A stretch of 55,818 nt of DNA, taken from assembly GCA_024195585.1 (NCBI GenBank), contig SWBL01000336.1:1-55818 (forward strand), given 5' to 3'. The notes below the pieces were generated by a model. It was not told the DNA's origin, made no database searches, and was given only the letters and a program-made list of their open reading frames with translations. Below, one piece after another: positions 21,299 through 32,873 of the stretch. The position numbers were made by a program, and so were the translations under genes. Each line of letters begins with the position of its first letter. Within the stretch, counting starts at the first letter, position 1. Source of the DNA: Aureobasidium sp. EXF-3400. Taxonomy: Eukaryota; Ascomycota; Dothideomycetes; Dothideales; Saccotheciaceae.

Positions 21299-21312
21299 CC
21301 CCGGGCTCCCCG
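21299..21312. promoter_or_regulatory. Tandem CCCCG pair in the dehydrogenase / CoA-transferase promoter
   Basis: CCCCG at 21299-21303 and 21308-21312 have a 9 bp period (CCCCG-GGCT-CCCCG), followed at once by GTGAGGGGTCGACC. It lies about mid-way between divergent start codons at 21076 and 21545. It has the same geometry as the pairs at 12505, 35617 and (10 bp) 8490. Confidence 0.5.
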
Positions 21313-21544
21313 GTGAGGGGTCGACCGCAGCAAGATCAGTCAGCTCACTGTGGGGGAGCAGACCTCGACGGCGATACCCAGACTGTGTAGAATTACTATC
21401 TTTAATATATGCTGCTTGGCCCATATATACAAGTCTTTGTAAGCCACATAGCGTCGTAGGGCCTGATCGATTCTCCATTCTTGCTTCGAGAACTTGCTTC
21501 GAGAACTCGCTTCGAGAACCCATTTCCTGCCACGCACAGCAGTC

Positions 21545-23266
21545 ATGGCGGTCAAAACAACCACAACGACTACCGAGGAGAGCTATGGACCAGGGACATA
21601 CGTCGATACAAACTTCTCACCCTTGCCTGAAGAGTGCAAACGTCTCTTGCGGCTGTTCGCTGCAAGAACGCCCGGATTTACCACGGATGAGACTCTACTC
21701 GAAGGGGTACAATTTGTTGGTGATGCCCTACCGTGCATTCCTGGACCAATCAAGTCGCAAGCTGTTACAGCAGTCTTGCATGCTATGGTCGGCATTGTCG
21801 GCTTAGAGATCCTCCATCTTCGTGGCAGTACCAGCAGCATTACTACTCATGTAGACACGAATCATGCGGGTCTCTATCCGGCGACACCAGCCCTGGTTCA
21901 CATCGATGGCCAGACTGGTCCCGCTGTTATCAAAATGCCGACCGTCCCGCAGTGGGACAAAGATCGCCAATCTGGTTCATCACTGGTGTATCGTGCGACA
22001 GCTATCTACGAGACAGCCGACAAAGGCGTCTGGTATCAACTTCACGGCTCGCTGGACTCATGGAAGATGCTGGCTCTTCTCGGTATCGGCAAGGAACTCG
22101 ATTCGAAGATCACTTCCGATGATGCGGCTTACGATTTGATTCAACAGCGTGTCCGCACGTACCGAGCACTGGAGATTGAGCAGCTGATGCTTCAGAACGG
22201 TCTCTCTGGAAACATCGTTCACTCTCCCAAGAGTTGGCTCGAGACCGAGATGGGGAAGGCTCTGGCTCGTCATCCGTTGATCAACTACTCCCGCCAATTA
22301 GCATGTCCAGACCTTCCTCCAACTGAATTCGCTGCAACCGCAGATATACGACCACTGGCAGGAATCAAAGTGGTGGAGTTGACCCGTATCATTGCAGGAG
22401 CCGCTGCGGGTGCTGCACTGTCATCCCTGGGTGCTGAAGTGATACGTGTAAACTCATCCAAGCTCAAGGACTATACTCCGGCACAACCCTCGTCTCTGAT
22501 GGCAGGCAAGACAACAATTGACCTAGACCTGGAAGATCCTGCCGACCATGCAAGACTCCTTGCCCTCTTCGAACAAGCGGACGTTATTCTGCAGGGGTAT
22601 CGTCTCGGATCACTCGATCGTCGTGGTTTTGGTTTGGACGCTGCTCTGGAAATGGCCAACAATCGCGGGAAAGGCATTGTGTATGTCGATGAGAACTGTT
22701 ATGGACCTGACGGATATTATGCAGAGCGACCAGGCTGGCAGCAAGTCGCAGACGCTGCGGCAGGAAGCTCATACATTATGGGTCAGGCTTTTGGCTGCCC
22801 ACCAGGTCAAGGCGTCCTACCGAGTCTTCCTATCTCAGACATGTCGACGGGTATTCTGACAGCGTTGACCATCATGTGTGCTATCAGGGATCGTGCTAAG
22901 TTCGGCGGTTCATATCACGGTCACGCTGCGCTGACCGGTTACAACATGGCAACACTGGACCCTGAAGTCGGACTCTACCAACGTGAGGTTGTACAAAAGA
23001 TCCAAGACAAGTATCAGTTCGCTCCTTGGTCCAGCGATATTCACGTCGCGCCTTTGTACTATCAGATCTTGAAAGCTTGGGGCCAGAAGAGCGACCTGAT
23101 AGAGAACGAGAAGTACTACAACCATTTCTCAGACTCTGTGTTTGGAGACGATCTTCGCGTTCTGGCGCCGATCGTCAAGTATGATGATGAAGAACTCACG
23201 CCGAGATGGACATCGCCCCCTGTGCCCTTTTGTCATCACAAGTATAGATTCTTCTTAGATACATGA
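21545..23266 (+). CDS. CaiB/BaiF family III CoA-transferase
   Basis: Single exon, 573 residues from MAVKTTTTTTEESYGPG at 21545. The frame opens 51 nt earlier with MLRELASRTHF, which is less likely to be translated. The C-terminal half has the family III core: PLAGIKVVELTRIIAGAAAGAALSSLGAEVIRV, followed by DVILQGYRLGSLDRRGFGLDAAL and LPISDMSTGILTALTIMCAI, where the Asp (near residue 431) is the expected catalytic residue. The N-terminal ~260 residues look like a degenerate second CaiB-like lobe, as in other fungal members of about 570 residues. These enzymes move CoA between carboxylic acids without ATP. Pairing with a hydroxyacyl dehydrogenase under one bidirectional promoter suggests that a CoA-activated intermediate is processed. 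Substrate unknown. Confidence 0.88.
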   Translation: MAVKTTTTTTEESYGPGTYVDTNFSPLPEECKRLLRLFAARTPGFTTDETLLEGVQFVGDALPCIPGPIKSQAVTAVLHAMVGIVGLEILHLRGSTSSITTHVDTNHAGLYPATPALVHIDGQTGPAVIKMPTVPQWDKDRQSGSSLVYRATAIYETADKGVWYQLHGSLDSWKMLALLGIGKELDSKITSDDAAYDLIQQRVRTYRALEIEQLMLQNGLSGNIVHSPKSWLETEMGKALARHPLINYSRQLACPDLPPTEFAATADIRPLAGIKVVELTRIIAGAAAGAALSSLGAEVIRVNSSKLKDYTPAQPSSLMAGKTTIDLDLEDPADHARLLALFEQADVILQGYRLGSLDRRGFGLDAALEMANNRGKGIVYVDENCYGPDGYYAERPGWQQVADAAAGSSYIMGQAFGCPPGQGVLPSLPISDMSTGILTALTIMCAIRDRAKFGGSYHGHAALTGYNMATLDPEVGLYQREVVQKIQDKYQFAPWSSDIHVAPLYYQILKAWGQKSDLIENEKYYNHFSDSVFGDDLRVLAPIVKYDDEELTPRWTSPPVPFCHHKYRFFLDT

Positions 23267-23593
23267 TCACAAAATTATATGACTTTCATGTCACCATCAG
23301 ATGACGCGTTGGGCGTAACAAGTTGTGGTCACTTCACATTGCCGTTCACGTAAGATGTATAATCATAACATAAGACCCCGTAGAGCCACTGCCACTGTTG
23401 GCATTTTCACGTAGAGCTGCTGACTTTGATCTCAGACCAGTTGAGACATCAGTATCCCCATAAAGGCGGTGTCGAAAGACTCTCCACAACGATAAGTGGG
23501 TCTCGTGCTGTCCCTCGTAATGCAAGGTGAAGTACCTGCTTATCTACGTCGGTCAATGTATTGTGGAGTAATGGTCCACTCCTTCAGTCGATG

Positions 23594-23844
23594 CGGGGTT
23601 CCTCCGGGGACCACGGCTCGAGGCCGGATGACGAGGCCAGGATTGAGTCTTGAGGAAGGGCCGACTATCAAGGGTAGAAAAGAGCTTAGTGAAATGTGGG
23701 GATGACAACCGATAGCGCGAACAGATATCATGGGCTAGTCTGCTACTTCTGTCGAATCGGACTTGACAATGCGATAACCTCGAAACCTACTCATTTCTTT
23801 AGCTAACAGATTGAGTACTCTAGTACCTCCGCGTGGTTTCCCCG
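23594..23844. promoter_or_regulatory. CGGGG pair and single CCCCG upstream of the MFS gene
   Basis: On the opposite strand orientation CGGGG occurs at 23594-23598 and 23605-23609 (11 bp period), and TTTCCCCGG lies at about 23837-23845. The rest of the 765 bp between 23267 and 24031 shows no gene. The pair lies about 430 bp before the transporter start. Confidence 0.4.
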
Positions 23845-23941
23845 GACAAGCCACGATAGAGTCGCGACTCTTGTCGGTAGTCGATGGTGTTTGAGCCTCA
23901 TCGAGAAAGACAGCCTCCTAGAAACCGTTCCTCCCATCCTG

Positions 23942-23969
23942 GAGTCTGATGCAGACTCAAGTGTATAAA
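23942..23969 (+). promoter_or_regulatory. Perfect inverted repeat next to the TATA box of the MFS gene
   Basis: GAGTCTG-ATG-CAGACTC at 23942-23958 is a perfect 7 bp inverted repeat with a 3 bp spacer. A TATAAA at 23964-23969 follows 5 bp later, and the start codon is at 24032. Its placement suggests an operator or core-promoter element (inference). Confidence 0.45.
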
Positions 23970-24031
23970 GACGTCGCCCGTCTCTTCTTCACTCCATATT
24001 CACACTCTCAAGTCACATCAAACACATCACA

Positions 24032-25943
24032 ATGTCAACGCTCGAGCACCAATCACCACACTTTGCTGTGCCCGGTACCGTTCAGCTTGTCGACATTGAC
24101 CACACATTGAATGTTCGACATGCCGGCAATGGCGACGTGGTCTTAGTGCCAGCTCCCTCAGACGATCCTGAAGATCCGCTCAACTGGTCTCCACGACGGA
24201 AACTGCGTTCCATCGCGTGTGTGATGGCGTGAGTGGCGAGATGTCCCAAAGTATCGACAAGACGACTGACGATCGTAGGTATACGTGGTTCAAGGGTTTG
24301 TCTTCTGCGACCGTCTATGCAGTAGCCGTACCCCTGTCAAAGGAAACGGGCATCCCAGTCAAGACCTTGAACCAGGGCACTGGCTACATGTTCTTACTCC
24401 TTGGCTGGGGACTACTGTTCTGGCAACCCTTCGCTCTTCGTTACGGCAAGCGCATAACCTATCTTCTATCTATCCTTGGAACCATTGCTACCGGCGTATG
24501 GGCGTACGTCAAACCGCCCCCTTGTTCTCTTCGTCTCCGCCCATCTTCTGACATTGTATAGCCCACACATCAGATCTGAAGGTGAATGGCTGGCACGATG
24601 CATCATTCAGGGGTTCTTTGGCGCCCCTATCGAAGGTCTACCTGAGACTTCCGTCACAGACATTGTATGTATCGTTCAGTATCTACTTCAAGGCAATATG
24701 CTGATGGGATCTTCTAGTACTTTACCCATCAGAGAGGCTTCTACATGGCCATTTACTCTCTTGCAATTGCCGGAGCCAGTTACTTCGGTCCTGTCATCAG
24801 TGGTTTGATTTCGCAATATGCCGGGTACATCTGGGTCTTCTACATTCCTGCCATGTTCCTCGCGGTCGTTTTCATCGTCCTGTTCTTCGCCATGGAAGAG
24901 ACGAACTATATACGACAATACTCCGGCACGACTACACCTGAAGACTCCGAGTCTATCTCGTTAGACGGAACTCCAGACATCGCTACAGGCAAGCAAAGCA
25001 GTACCTCTAGAGTTGTTCCCGCTACCCGGATAATGTCTACTGGTGTTGGTCAAGTTCACCGTCCCAAGAAGAGTTATTGGCAAAAGATGTCGCTGTGGAC
25101 CCCAACACCAGGCCCCAGTATACCACAATCGGCACTTAGAGGTCTACGATTCCTCGGATGGCCGGTCATATTGTACTCTGGTTTCTCCTATGGATCATAC
25201 TTGATCTGGTCAAACATGCTCAACGGAACAATCTCGCTCATCTTGACTAAACCACCTTACAACTTCAGCACATCACAGGTCGGACTCAGTTACTTGTCTG
25301 GCTGTCTGGGAGTCCTTCTTGGTGGTCTGGCGTTTGGCAAAGTCAGCGACTGGCTGGCCTTGAAGCTTGCGCGCCGCAACAACGGTATCATGGAGCCCGA
25401 GCATCGTCTTTGGCCTTTCTGCGTCACCATGGTTCTCGTTCCCGCAGCTTTGATTCTTTGGGGAGTCGGAGCAGCTCACCGTAAGTCACAATAGCTTCTT
25501 GAGCATTTCGTTGGAAGAATTAAAAAGCTAACTGCTGTCAGACATCCACTGGTCTGGCTTGATCGTCGCATTTGGCCTCGTAGCCTTTGGCGTCGCACTC
25601 AGTGTCTCCATTTCGGTCAACTATATGGTCGACAGCTATCATGATATCAGTGGCGACGCCATCACAACAATCATGCTGGTTCGTAACACCATGTCCTTTG
25701 CGATTGGCTATGGGTAAGTTGAAACCACACTTGACTCACTTTTCCAAGAAGACAGCGAGCTAACATAACTGTAGCGTGACTCCTTGGGTTACAGACCTTG
25801 GCACACAAAAGTGCTTCATCTCTGCCGCTTGTGTCAGTATCGCGACCTCAGCAGTAGCCTTCATCTTCCTCAAGTGGGGCAAGAAGTTCCGTGAGCGCAG
25901 CGCAAATTCGTACTACAACTTGGTTGACAAGCGAGCTGGCTAG
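24032..25943 (+). CDS. MFS transporter (DHA1-like drug/xenobiotic type)
   Basis: Six exons (24032-24228, 24279-24503, 24562-24664, 24718-25480, 25542-25713, 25775-25943) with introns of 50-61 bp give 542 residues. The N-terminal cytosolic tail contains [15 protein letters not shown], a motif typical of fungal drug:H+ antiporters and related carriers, followed by hydrophobic helices in two bundles (for example [35 protein letters not shown] and [19 protein letters not shown]) with a central loop of about 100 residues. The last exons include [31 protein letters not shown]. It probably sits in the plasma membrane and either imports the cluster's substrate or exports a toxic aromatic; sequence alone does not decide. 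Its promoter has a TATA box preceded by an inverted repeat. Confidence 0.88.
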
Positions 25944-26789
25944 GCAAGAATTGGATCCTGATCTCAAGAGTTGGGCAACGGTGCGAGGAGATGATTCGAA
26001 CGAAAGTGATGACAAGGACGACAGGGAAAGACATTCATCTGTATAGTTCTGAATAATACAAGGAGTTTTGTAATCAAGGATAATGCTTCTGACTCAAGCC
26101 GGCCACGCCTAGTTTCACCTGAGCCCCCGAACGATATCAAACATGTCTAGTTTGAACTTCGTGCGTACGTCTCTCGTGGACACCGTTGTTCTCATCTATA
26201 AGTAGCATACTTTAATTCAGCGAGGTATGACCTGTTATTTTGTATGCGTACATCAAATCTCAACTGTACGTTGATGCGCTAATCCTTTTTATGATCTGCT
26301 ATGTAACAAGTAGGACAGGGTTGACCTGCCAGCGAACTGATTGAGCCTCGAGAGCCTCAACTTCTCGCTATGCGTACAAGCAACATAAACTGATATACGA
26401 ATAGGAAGAATTTTGGCCCATGGCTTTGACCAAGCTGATTACCCCAGACGGTGCGATGCAAAGACATAGGTGAGAGGAGTGAGGATGGTGTGCGAGAGGA
26501 AGTAGTGGTTTGAGATGCGACGGTGGGACGCGCCAGACTTAATGTGGCGCGTTATATTTTTTGGGCAAGCGTCCTTTGTCCGCTAAAGCTCGAGGATAAA
26601 TGCTGGAGTTGCTGAATTAACCGACGGCCGAGATTGATTATACGGATATTGCGGCACAAGAGTGTTCTTATCAGTCACCTCCTATCGCAGCATTAAAGCG
26701 ACATGAGTTAATAATAGGACACGATCGAGCAGACACATACATATGTCAAGATCTGCTACACTCTCACACAGAGACACGACATTTCAGTC
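25944..26789. other. Intergenic between MFS and ABC transporter genes
   Basis: No gene is recognised in this 846 bp. It contains the MFS 3' end and the ABC transporter promoter. A single CCCCCG is present near 26125, but no paired CCCCG element, which makes the ABC gene the exception among the cluster promoters. Confidence 0.45.
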
Positions 26790-29700
26790 ATGTCAAACTC
26801 GACGTGGCTGTCCGATGCGACGATGCGCTGCGATCCACACGCGTTTGGCCCCGCTAGCTGCGACGGCAGCTTCGACTTTACATTGCTATTCGAACAAACC
26901 ATTTTGTCAATCGCTCCTTCCGCCATCTTTCTGTGCTGCTTACCCGCAAGCCTGTTCAAGCTACATCGAGTGGCACCCAAATTCCAAGCGTCCTACATTC
27001 GGAATTTGAAGCTGGTGAATACTCGCGCATCTCGAGACTCATCGCAGAACTCAATTGACCATCATTTCAGATCGTTGCATCTCTTCTTGTGGCTACTCAG
27101 ATCTCTCTGTTAGCGTTCTGGACGACTCGAAATGCTTTGACGACTTCGGCGACGGTGCCTGCCACATGTCTTGGACTCCTCGTGGCTCTGGCCGTGACGG
27201 TCCTCTCAGCACAATCGCATATGCGATCGGTCCGGCCATCCTCACTCTTGACTGTCTACCTTCTGTTCTCGTGTTTATTTGACGCAGTTCAAGTGCGTAC
27301 GCTATTTATTAGTCATGCTGAGAAAGTCATCCCAAGCCTCTTGTCTCTGTCAATCGCTTTGAGACTGGTGCTTTTGACGATTGAGTGCCGAAACAAGAGG
27401 CCTTGGCTTCACGTTAAATGTCGAACTCTCCCTCCAGAGGCTACCGCCGGAGTCGTGAGCAGAAGCATACTATGGTGGCTCAATCCGCTTTTCCTGGACG
27501 GTACGCGAACCTTGTTGAGTCAGGATCGATTGTATGCTATCGATCCGGAATTGGAATCTCGAAAGACCGGCCAAAAACTGGAGACCACTTTTGAGAAAGA
27601 GCGTTTGCGGTCTCAGAAGAAGACAGATTCGTCAGCTGGTCCATCGTCAATCTGGAGTCTGCCTAGGGCTTGTTTCTACTGCTTATGGACTAGCATCGCA
27701 GCCATGATTCCCACCAGACTGGCTCTGATTGGTTTTACATATGGACAAACTTTCTTGTTCACGCGCGCCATCAACTACCTCAGCGAACAAAAGAACGCCA
27801 ATAGCGCAAACATGGGTTACGGACTCATCGCCGCGACGTTCATCATCTACGTCGGCATAGCCGTGAGTGAGAACGTGTTCTTCTCGATGAGCTTGATGTC
27901 TAATCCGGTTGACAGGTTTCTAATGCTCTCTATCAACAGCAGATATCTCGGATCATGACAAAATTGAGAGGTGCTCTGATCTCATTGATCTACAATCGAA
28001 TCCTTGTCATCTCCGACGGCGCCAGCAGGGATGGTGCTGCATTGACGTTGATATCCAGTGGTCGGTCTCGATATGTATGTCCTCTATGCGTCACTTATCT
28101 GACATGTGCTTAATAGATGTCGATATCATCATACGAGTTCTCGGAGAGCTTAATGAGTCTTGGGCCAGACTGATCGAAGTGGCAGTGGGCATTGGCCTTT
28201 TGTCCCGACAAGTTGGTGCAGTATGTGTCGTTCCTATAATCCTTACAGTCATCTCTACCCAAGCACAAGGCTGGGTTTCCAGACGCATAGGATCAAGAAG
28301 AAAAGATTGGAATACTGCAACCCAAAAGCGTGTCAACACCACAGCAGCGGTACTCGGCTCCATTCAGTCTGTCAAGATGTCAGGTTAGTAGCGACCAGGA
28401 TTGTTCTCGGATATCGTTGACTCATATCTCAGGCTTCATGAATCCCGCTTCAGAACTGCTTCACTCGTTGAGACTCAAGGAGCTGGATATGCTTGCAGCA
28501 CTATCTCGGTTCATCATTGGTTTGAACGCAATTGGTCAGTACAATCGCAAAGCACCACCCACGTGGAATATTGACGAAGCCAGCTGTGATACCGTCCATA
28601 TGGTCGCCCGTTTCGACATTCATCGTCTACGCTATCAGAGCACATGTCGACGGCTCAGCAGGTTTAGACATATCGCAAGCCTTCACCTCGATGGCCCTGC
28701 TGAGCTTGGTGACCACACCCACAGCGAAGCTGCTCACCATCATGCCTCTGTGGGCTCAAGCACTGGGATGCTTCGAACGATTACAGCAATACTTCGGGCT
28801 CCCTGTTTACGACTGTCGATCTTTCTCAAGCGCCTCGAATAGTGAGGCGCAGGATACAGACATCGAGATGTCAGTACTCCGAAGGGCGAGAGACCAAGCA
28901 CGCGCTATCGCTTGTACCAACACGGATATCGCATTGTCGGCTGGAGGTCCCGTGATTCTAAAGGATCTTACATTCGAGGCTCGACTAGGATCTCTGACTG
29001 TTGTCACTGGCCCGACTGGATCTGGCAAGACGACTCTGTTGAAAACACTCCTCGGCGAGACACTTCTCCTCAAAGGCCAAGTTACCGTTCCTTCGATGAG
29101 TATATCTTATTGCACTCAGACACCATGGATGACCAATACAACTATCAAGGAGTTCATCACCGGCCCGACAAATGGTGTAAGACCGACCATGGAGACTTGG
29201 TACGCTCTGGTGGTCTATAGTTGTGATCTCGCCAAAGACATCGCGAGTATGCCAGATGGTGACGACACCCGACTTGGCAGTAAAGGCGTGTCGTTGTCTG
29301 GAGGGCAAAGGGCCAGACTTGCACTTGCTCGAGCTGTATATGCGCGAAGGGACATCGTACTTCTTGACGATATATTCAGTGCGCTTGATTCAAATACCGA
29401 GGAAAACATCACCAGTCGTCTACTGGGTCAACATGGCCTGTTCCGGGAACTTGGAACTACGGTCCTCCTGGTAACTCATTCGCAAAAAGCCACAGCCGCT
29501 GCTGATCATGTTTTGACACTCACACAAGATGGCCGTATCGCGTATCAAGGAAGCCCAAGTCCGTTACAAAAGACTGAGTCATACAGCCTACACAATAGAT
29601 CTCATTCTGACAACGCAGATGCGAACGTTGTACAAACGCCGAATATCAAAGCACCCAAGGGCCCATCGGCAGAAGACAAAGAGGATCTCAAGAGAAGAAC

Positions 29701-31465
29701 TGGAGACTGGTCGATCTACAAATTCTACTTCGGCAACTTTCAGAAGAGATATCTGGCGATGTTCGTAGCTTGTTCTGTAGGTGCCGCTTTCAGCTCGAGA
29801 TTTTCTCAAATCTTGTTGAAGTGGTGGACAGCAGATGGAGGTTCAAATCTCGGCATGTATCTCTCGATCTATGCTCTACTCGCTCTAGCCCAGACTTGCT
29901 TCAGTAACCTCAACATGTGGGTTGTGTTTTTGAAGATGATACCAAGTTCTGCGATCAACATGCACCGTACGCTTCTGGCGACGGTTGCAGGAGCAGCTTC
30001 CTCGGTGTTCTACAATACCGACAGTGGTGCTATATTGAACAGGTTCGCACAGGATATGTACCTGGTTATCGGTGCGTTGCCCACTTCGCTCATTGCGACG
30101 GGAAATACACTATGTGAGACAATAGCTTCTCTGGCGATGATCTCGACTGGAGCAAGCTATATGGGTATCACAATACCTTTCGTCATGATTGCGATATTCT
30201 TGATACAGAAAGTCTATCTTCACACCTCTCGTCAGCTGCGTCTCATTGAGATCGAAGCCCGAGGCCCAATTTATTCTCACTTCCTCGAGACACTCGACGG
30301 CGTAGTCACAATTCGCGCTTTCGGATGGCAAGAAGATGCGAAAGAGGCACATCTCAAACTACTGGACGTCGCTCAATCTCCATACTACTTACTATCTTGC
30401 ATCCAACGGTGGTTGAAGCTAGTCTTGGACCTCATTGTGGCGGCACTTGCAGTCATCGTCGTCGCTCTGGCGGTTTCTCAAAGAGGCACGACGTCGGCAG
30501 GCTTGCTTGGAGTAGCATTGACCAACGTTCTTGGATTCAGCCAATCGCTCACTCGTCTTGTCACTGAATGGACGACTCTCGAGACATCACTAGGTGCCAT
30601 CTCACGGGTCCGCTCCTTTGCCGCAGCCACACAGCAAGAAAGCCCACCGGAAAATGCAACAACTTCTGTGGAAAGCGCGACTGAAAGCGAATTTGTGACT
30701 AAAGGAGAAGTCGTGTTCTCGGGAGTTTACGCGAAATACACCGATGAGCCCGGCTCATACGATCTACACGATATAAACTTCACAATTCCTCCGGGCACAA
30801 AAGTCGCAATCTGCGGTCGTACAGGCAGTGGCAAGTCGAGTTTGATGAACGCACTCTTCCGTCTTCTTCCACTCCGACACGGTAGCATTCTCGTTGATGG
30901 TGTCGATATCAACAGCGTCGACCCAGAGATCGTTCGCCGAAGTATAATCGCCATCCCACAGCAACCTTTTCTTCTGCCTGGAACAACAAGACTGAACCTC
31001 GATCCTGACAGTCAATCTAGCGACACAGAGCTCAACTCCGCACTGGAAAAAGTTGGTCTGTTCGATCTGGTCAAAGAGCGCGGCGGCCTCGATGCAGACA
31101 TCGATCAACAGACTCTTAGTCAAGGCCAGTCACAACTACTGTGCTTGGCGAGAGCCTTGTTGCGAAAGAGCAAATTGGTGGTCCTTGATGAAGCCACAAG
31201 CAGTCTAGACTCTGAGACCGATGATGTTATTCGCGAGGTTCTGCGTACTAACTTTGCGGATTGTACTGTCGTGTCTATTGCACATAGGGTAAGTGCAGAG
31301 AAAGTACAACGAGTCGTTACCAGAAAGCTAATTTTTGACAAGGAAGCAACGATGGTTGAGTCAGATATGGTTATCAAGATGGACGCAGGACATGTCTCTG
31401 CGATTGGCAAGCCAAGTGAATTGCTCCGAAGAGTGGAAACAGGATCTCTGTCCTGTCTAAGCTAA
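26790..31465 (+). CDS. ABC-C (MRP-like) full-length transporter
   Basis: Seven exons (26790-27014, 27071-27862, 27916-28060, 28117-28383, 28433-28534, 28584-31288, 31343-31465) join in frame to 1,452 residues. The last intron (54 bp, a multiple of three) leaves the frame open and is easily missed; removing it restores IAHR|EATMVESDMVIKMDAG. The order is an N-terminal helical TMD0, TMD1, NBD1 (Walker A TGPTGSGKTT near 652, signature LSGGQ near 747, Walker B VLLDDIFSALD), TMD2, NBD2 (Walker A GRTGSGKSS near 1256, signature LSQGQ near 1352, Walker B VVLDEATSSLD). NBD1 has Asp instead of the catalytic Glu after Walker B, the usual ABC-C asymmetry. Such pumps export conjugated or anionic xenobiotics, at the plasma membrane or vacuole. 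Its stop overlaps the 3' end of the NAT gene by 9 bp, tail to tail. Confidence 0.92.
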
Positions 31466-32476
31466 TCTCAGTGCAGCGGCAACTCCTTCTCTTTCCTCTC
31501 TGCTTAACTCAATCCCAAATATCTTTTCCAGCGACTCTATGCGCTCCTCCTCCGTCGCACACTCTCTAACAACCTTGCGCTCGGCTCCAATACTCTCTCT
31601 GATAGTCTCCTTGAACAGAGTGATACTGCCGACAATCTTGTCCTGCTCCATGATCATCTTCGTGGCCGTGACATTGCGGGTGAAGAACGAATTGCTATGT
31701 GTCGATGTAAACCAAGACATGACCTCGTAGTCCTGAGGCAAGAATTCAGTCTCAGTAAAGCAATACGTGGGGATCCACTTGTTGTCTGCTCCACGAGAAG
31801 GATCATAGCAAACATCATAGCACCACATTTTCGGTGCATCCGGACCGCTTGCATACGACTCAGCAATAGCTCGTTGCTGGATGCGGATCTTCCTAGGCGC
31901 GATGCTGGTGTTTTCGTAGTTGTCGCGTAGTGGATATGGCAAGTTTGGTCCCATGGCTCCCATGCCCACATCAACCACATACCATCCATCATCATCAAAG
32001 CGGACAAGATTGAGCATATGGTTCAATCCGTCGTAGGTTGCAGCCTGATTCTGACGAACCTCTGGGTAAGGACTCATAGCTCTCGACACTCGGCCTCCGC
32101 AATTGCGAACTTGGTAACCCAGCGAACGCAGCACCGTTGCGAAGAAACTATTGTTCTCCATACAACGACCGCCGCGTCGCTTCTTGACGAACCAAGTGTA
32201 TAACTCAGATAAATTGAGTGTGACTTTCTTGTTGGCTGAGTAATGCAGTATGAGATTCTCAAACGGCACATTGCAAGTGTGGTGGCGGCATAGTGCCTCT
32301 AGCAATGGAAGTCCTTGCTCCTTTGTTCTTGCGAGAGATGCGTTCGACAGCACAGAATCGTAATGATGCTGGGGAAGCTCGATGCGCGCGAAATAATCCA
32401 GTAGCTCGGCTTTGCTGTATTGTCTACGTTTTGACTCCTCGGGCAGCTGAGTGAGGGAAGTCAGATCTTCGCTCAT
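31457..32476 (-). CDS. Arylamine N-acetyltransferase family (possible N-malonyltransferase)
   Basis: Single exon, 339 residues. The complete NAT triad is visible: Cys105 in RRGGRCMENN, His153 in LNHMLNLV and Asp169 in YVVDVGMG. NAT enzymes transfer an acyl group from CoA to arylamines via the Cys. In Fusarium the homologue FDB2/NAT1 uses malonyl-CoA to convert 2-aminophenol to a malonamic acid during benzoxazolinone detoxification (recalled knowledge); the donor cannot be proved here. Context favours that role: a malonyl-CoA-synthetase-like gene, amidases, a dienelactone hydrolase and transporters are neighbours. The TAG stop lies inside the last codons of the ABC transporter on the other strand. 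The upstream region has CGGGG and CCCGGG boxes. Confidence 0.92.
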   Translation of the reverse strand: MSEDLTSLTQLPEESKRRQYSKAELLDYFARIELPQHHYDSVLSNASLARTKEQGLPLLEALCRHHTCNVPFENLILHYSANKKVTLNLSELYTWFVKKRRGGRCMENNSFFATVLRSLGYQVRNCGGRVSRAMSPYPEVRQNQAATYDGLNHMLNLVRFDDDGWYVVDVGMGAMGPNLPYPLRDNYENTSIAPRKIRIQQRAIAESYASGPDAPKMWCYDVCYDPSRGADNKWIPTYCFTETEFLPQDYEVMSWFTSTHSNSFFTRNVTATKMIMEQDKIVGSITLFKETIRESIGAERKVVRECATEEERIESLEKIFGIELSREEREGVAAALRLA

Positions 32477-32689
32477 GATATGGTTCGAGAAAAGCTAGAC
32501 AGTTGAAGTGTGGAAGATGTGGTCACAAAGCCAGGGGGATTCGGTTTAATCAGATTTCAAATTCTGATTTTGAGATGGAGCAAGCAATCGTCCGTATATG
32601 AAGCAGTGACTGGAGCGATGAGCCTGCGATCGAGCGTTGCGCCCGAGAAGCTTGAAGTGAAGCTCGGACGCCTTTGGAAGTGGGCCCGT

Positions 32690-32716
32690 CGGGGAGGATG
32701 TCCCGGGATACCCGGC
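32690..32716. promoter_or_regulatory. CGGGG / CCCGGG boxes upstream of the NAT gene
   Basis: About 215-240 bp upstream of the NAT start the plus strand reads CGGGG (32690-32694), then CCCGGG at about 32702-32707 and CCCGG a few bases later. The boxes resemble the paired CCCCG element of neighbouring promoters but with irregular spacing. The remaining 32477-32873 shows no gene. Confidence 0.35.
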
Positions 32717-32873
32717 TATAACCCTCACAATGCAAGTGCTCTGGGCGCAGATATGCTACTTATGCCAATAGTGCTTGAGTATGCAACGAATCATTGCAAA
32801 GTCATGGACATAGTCGTGTAGGTTTCAAGACATGGAGGCCTTTCAAGCTCCCTCTCAGTGTTCCTGACTGATC

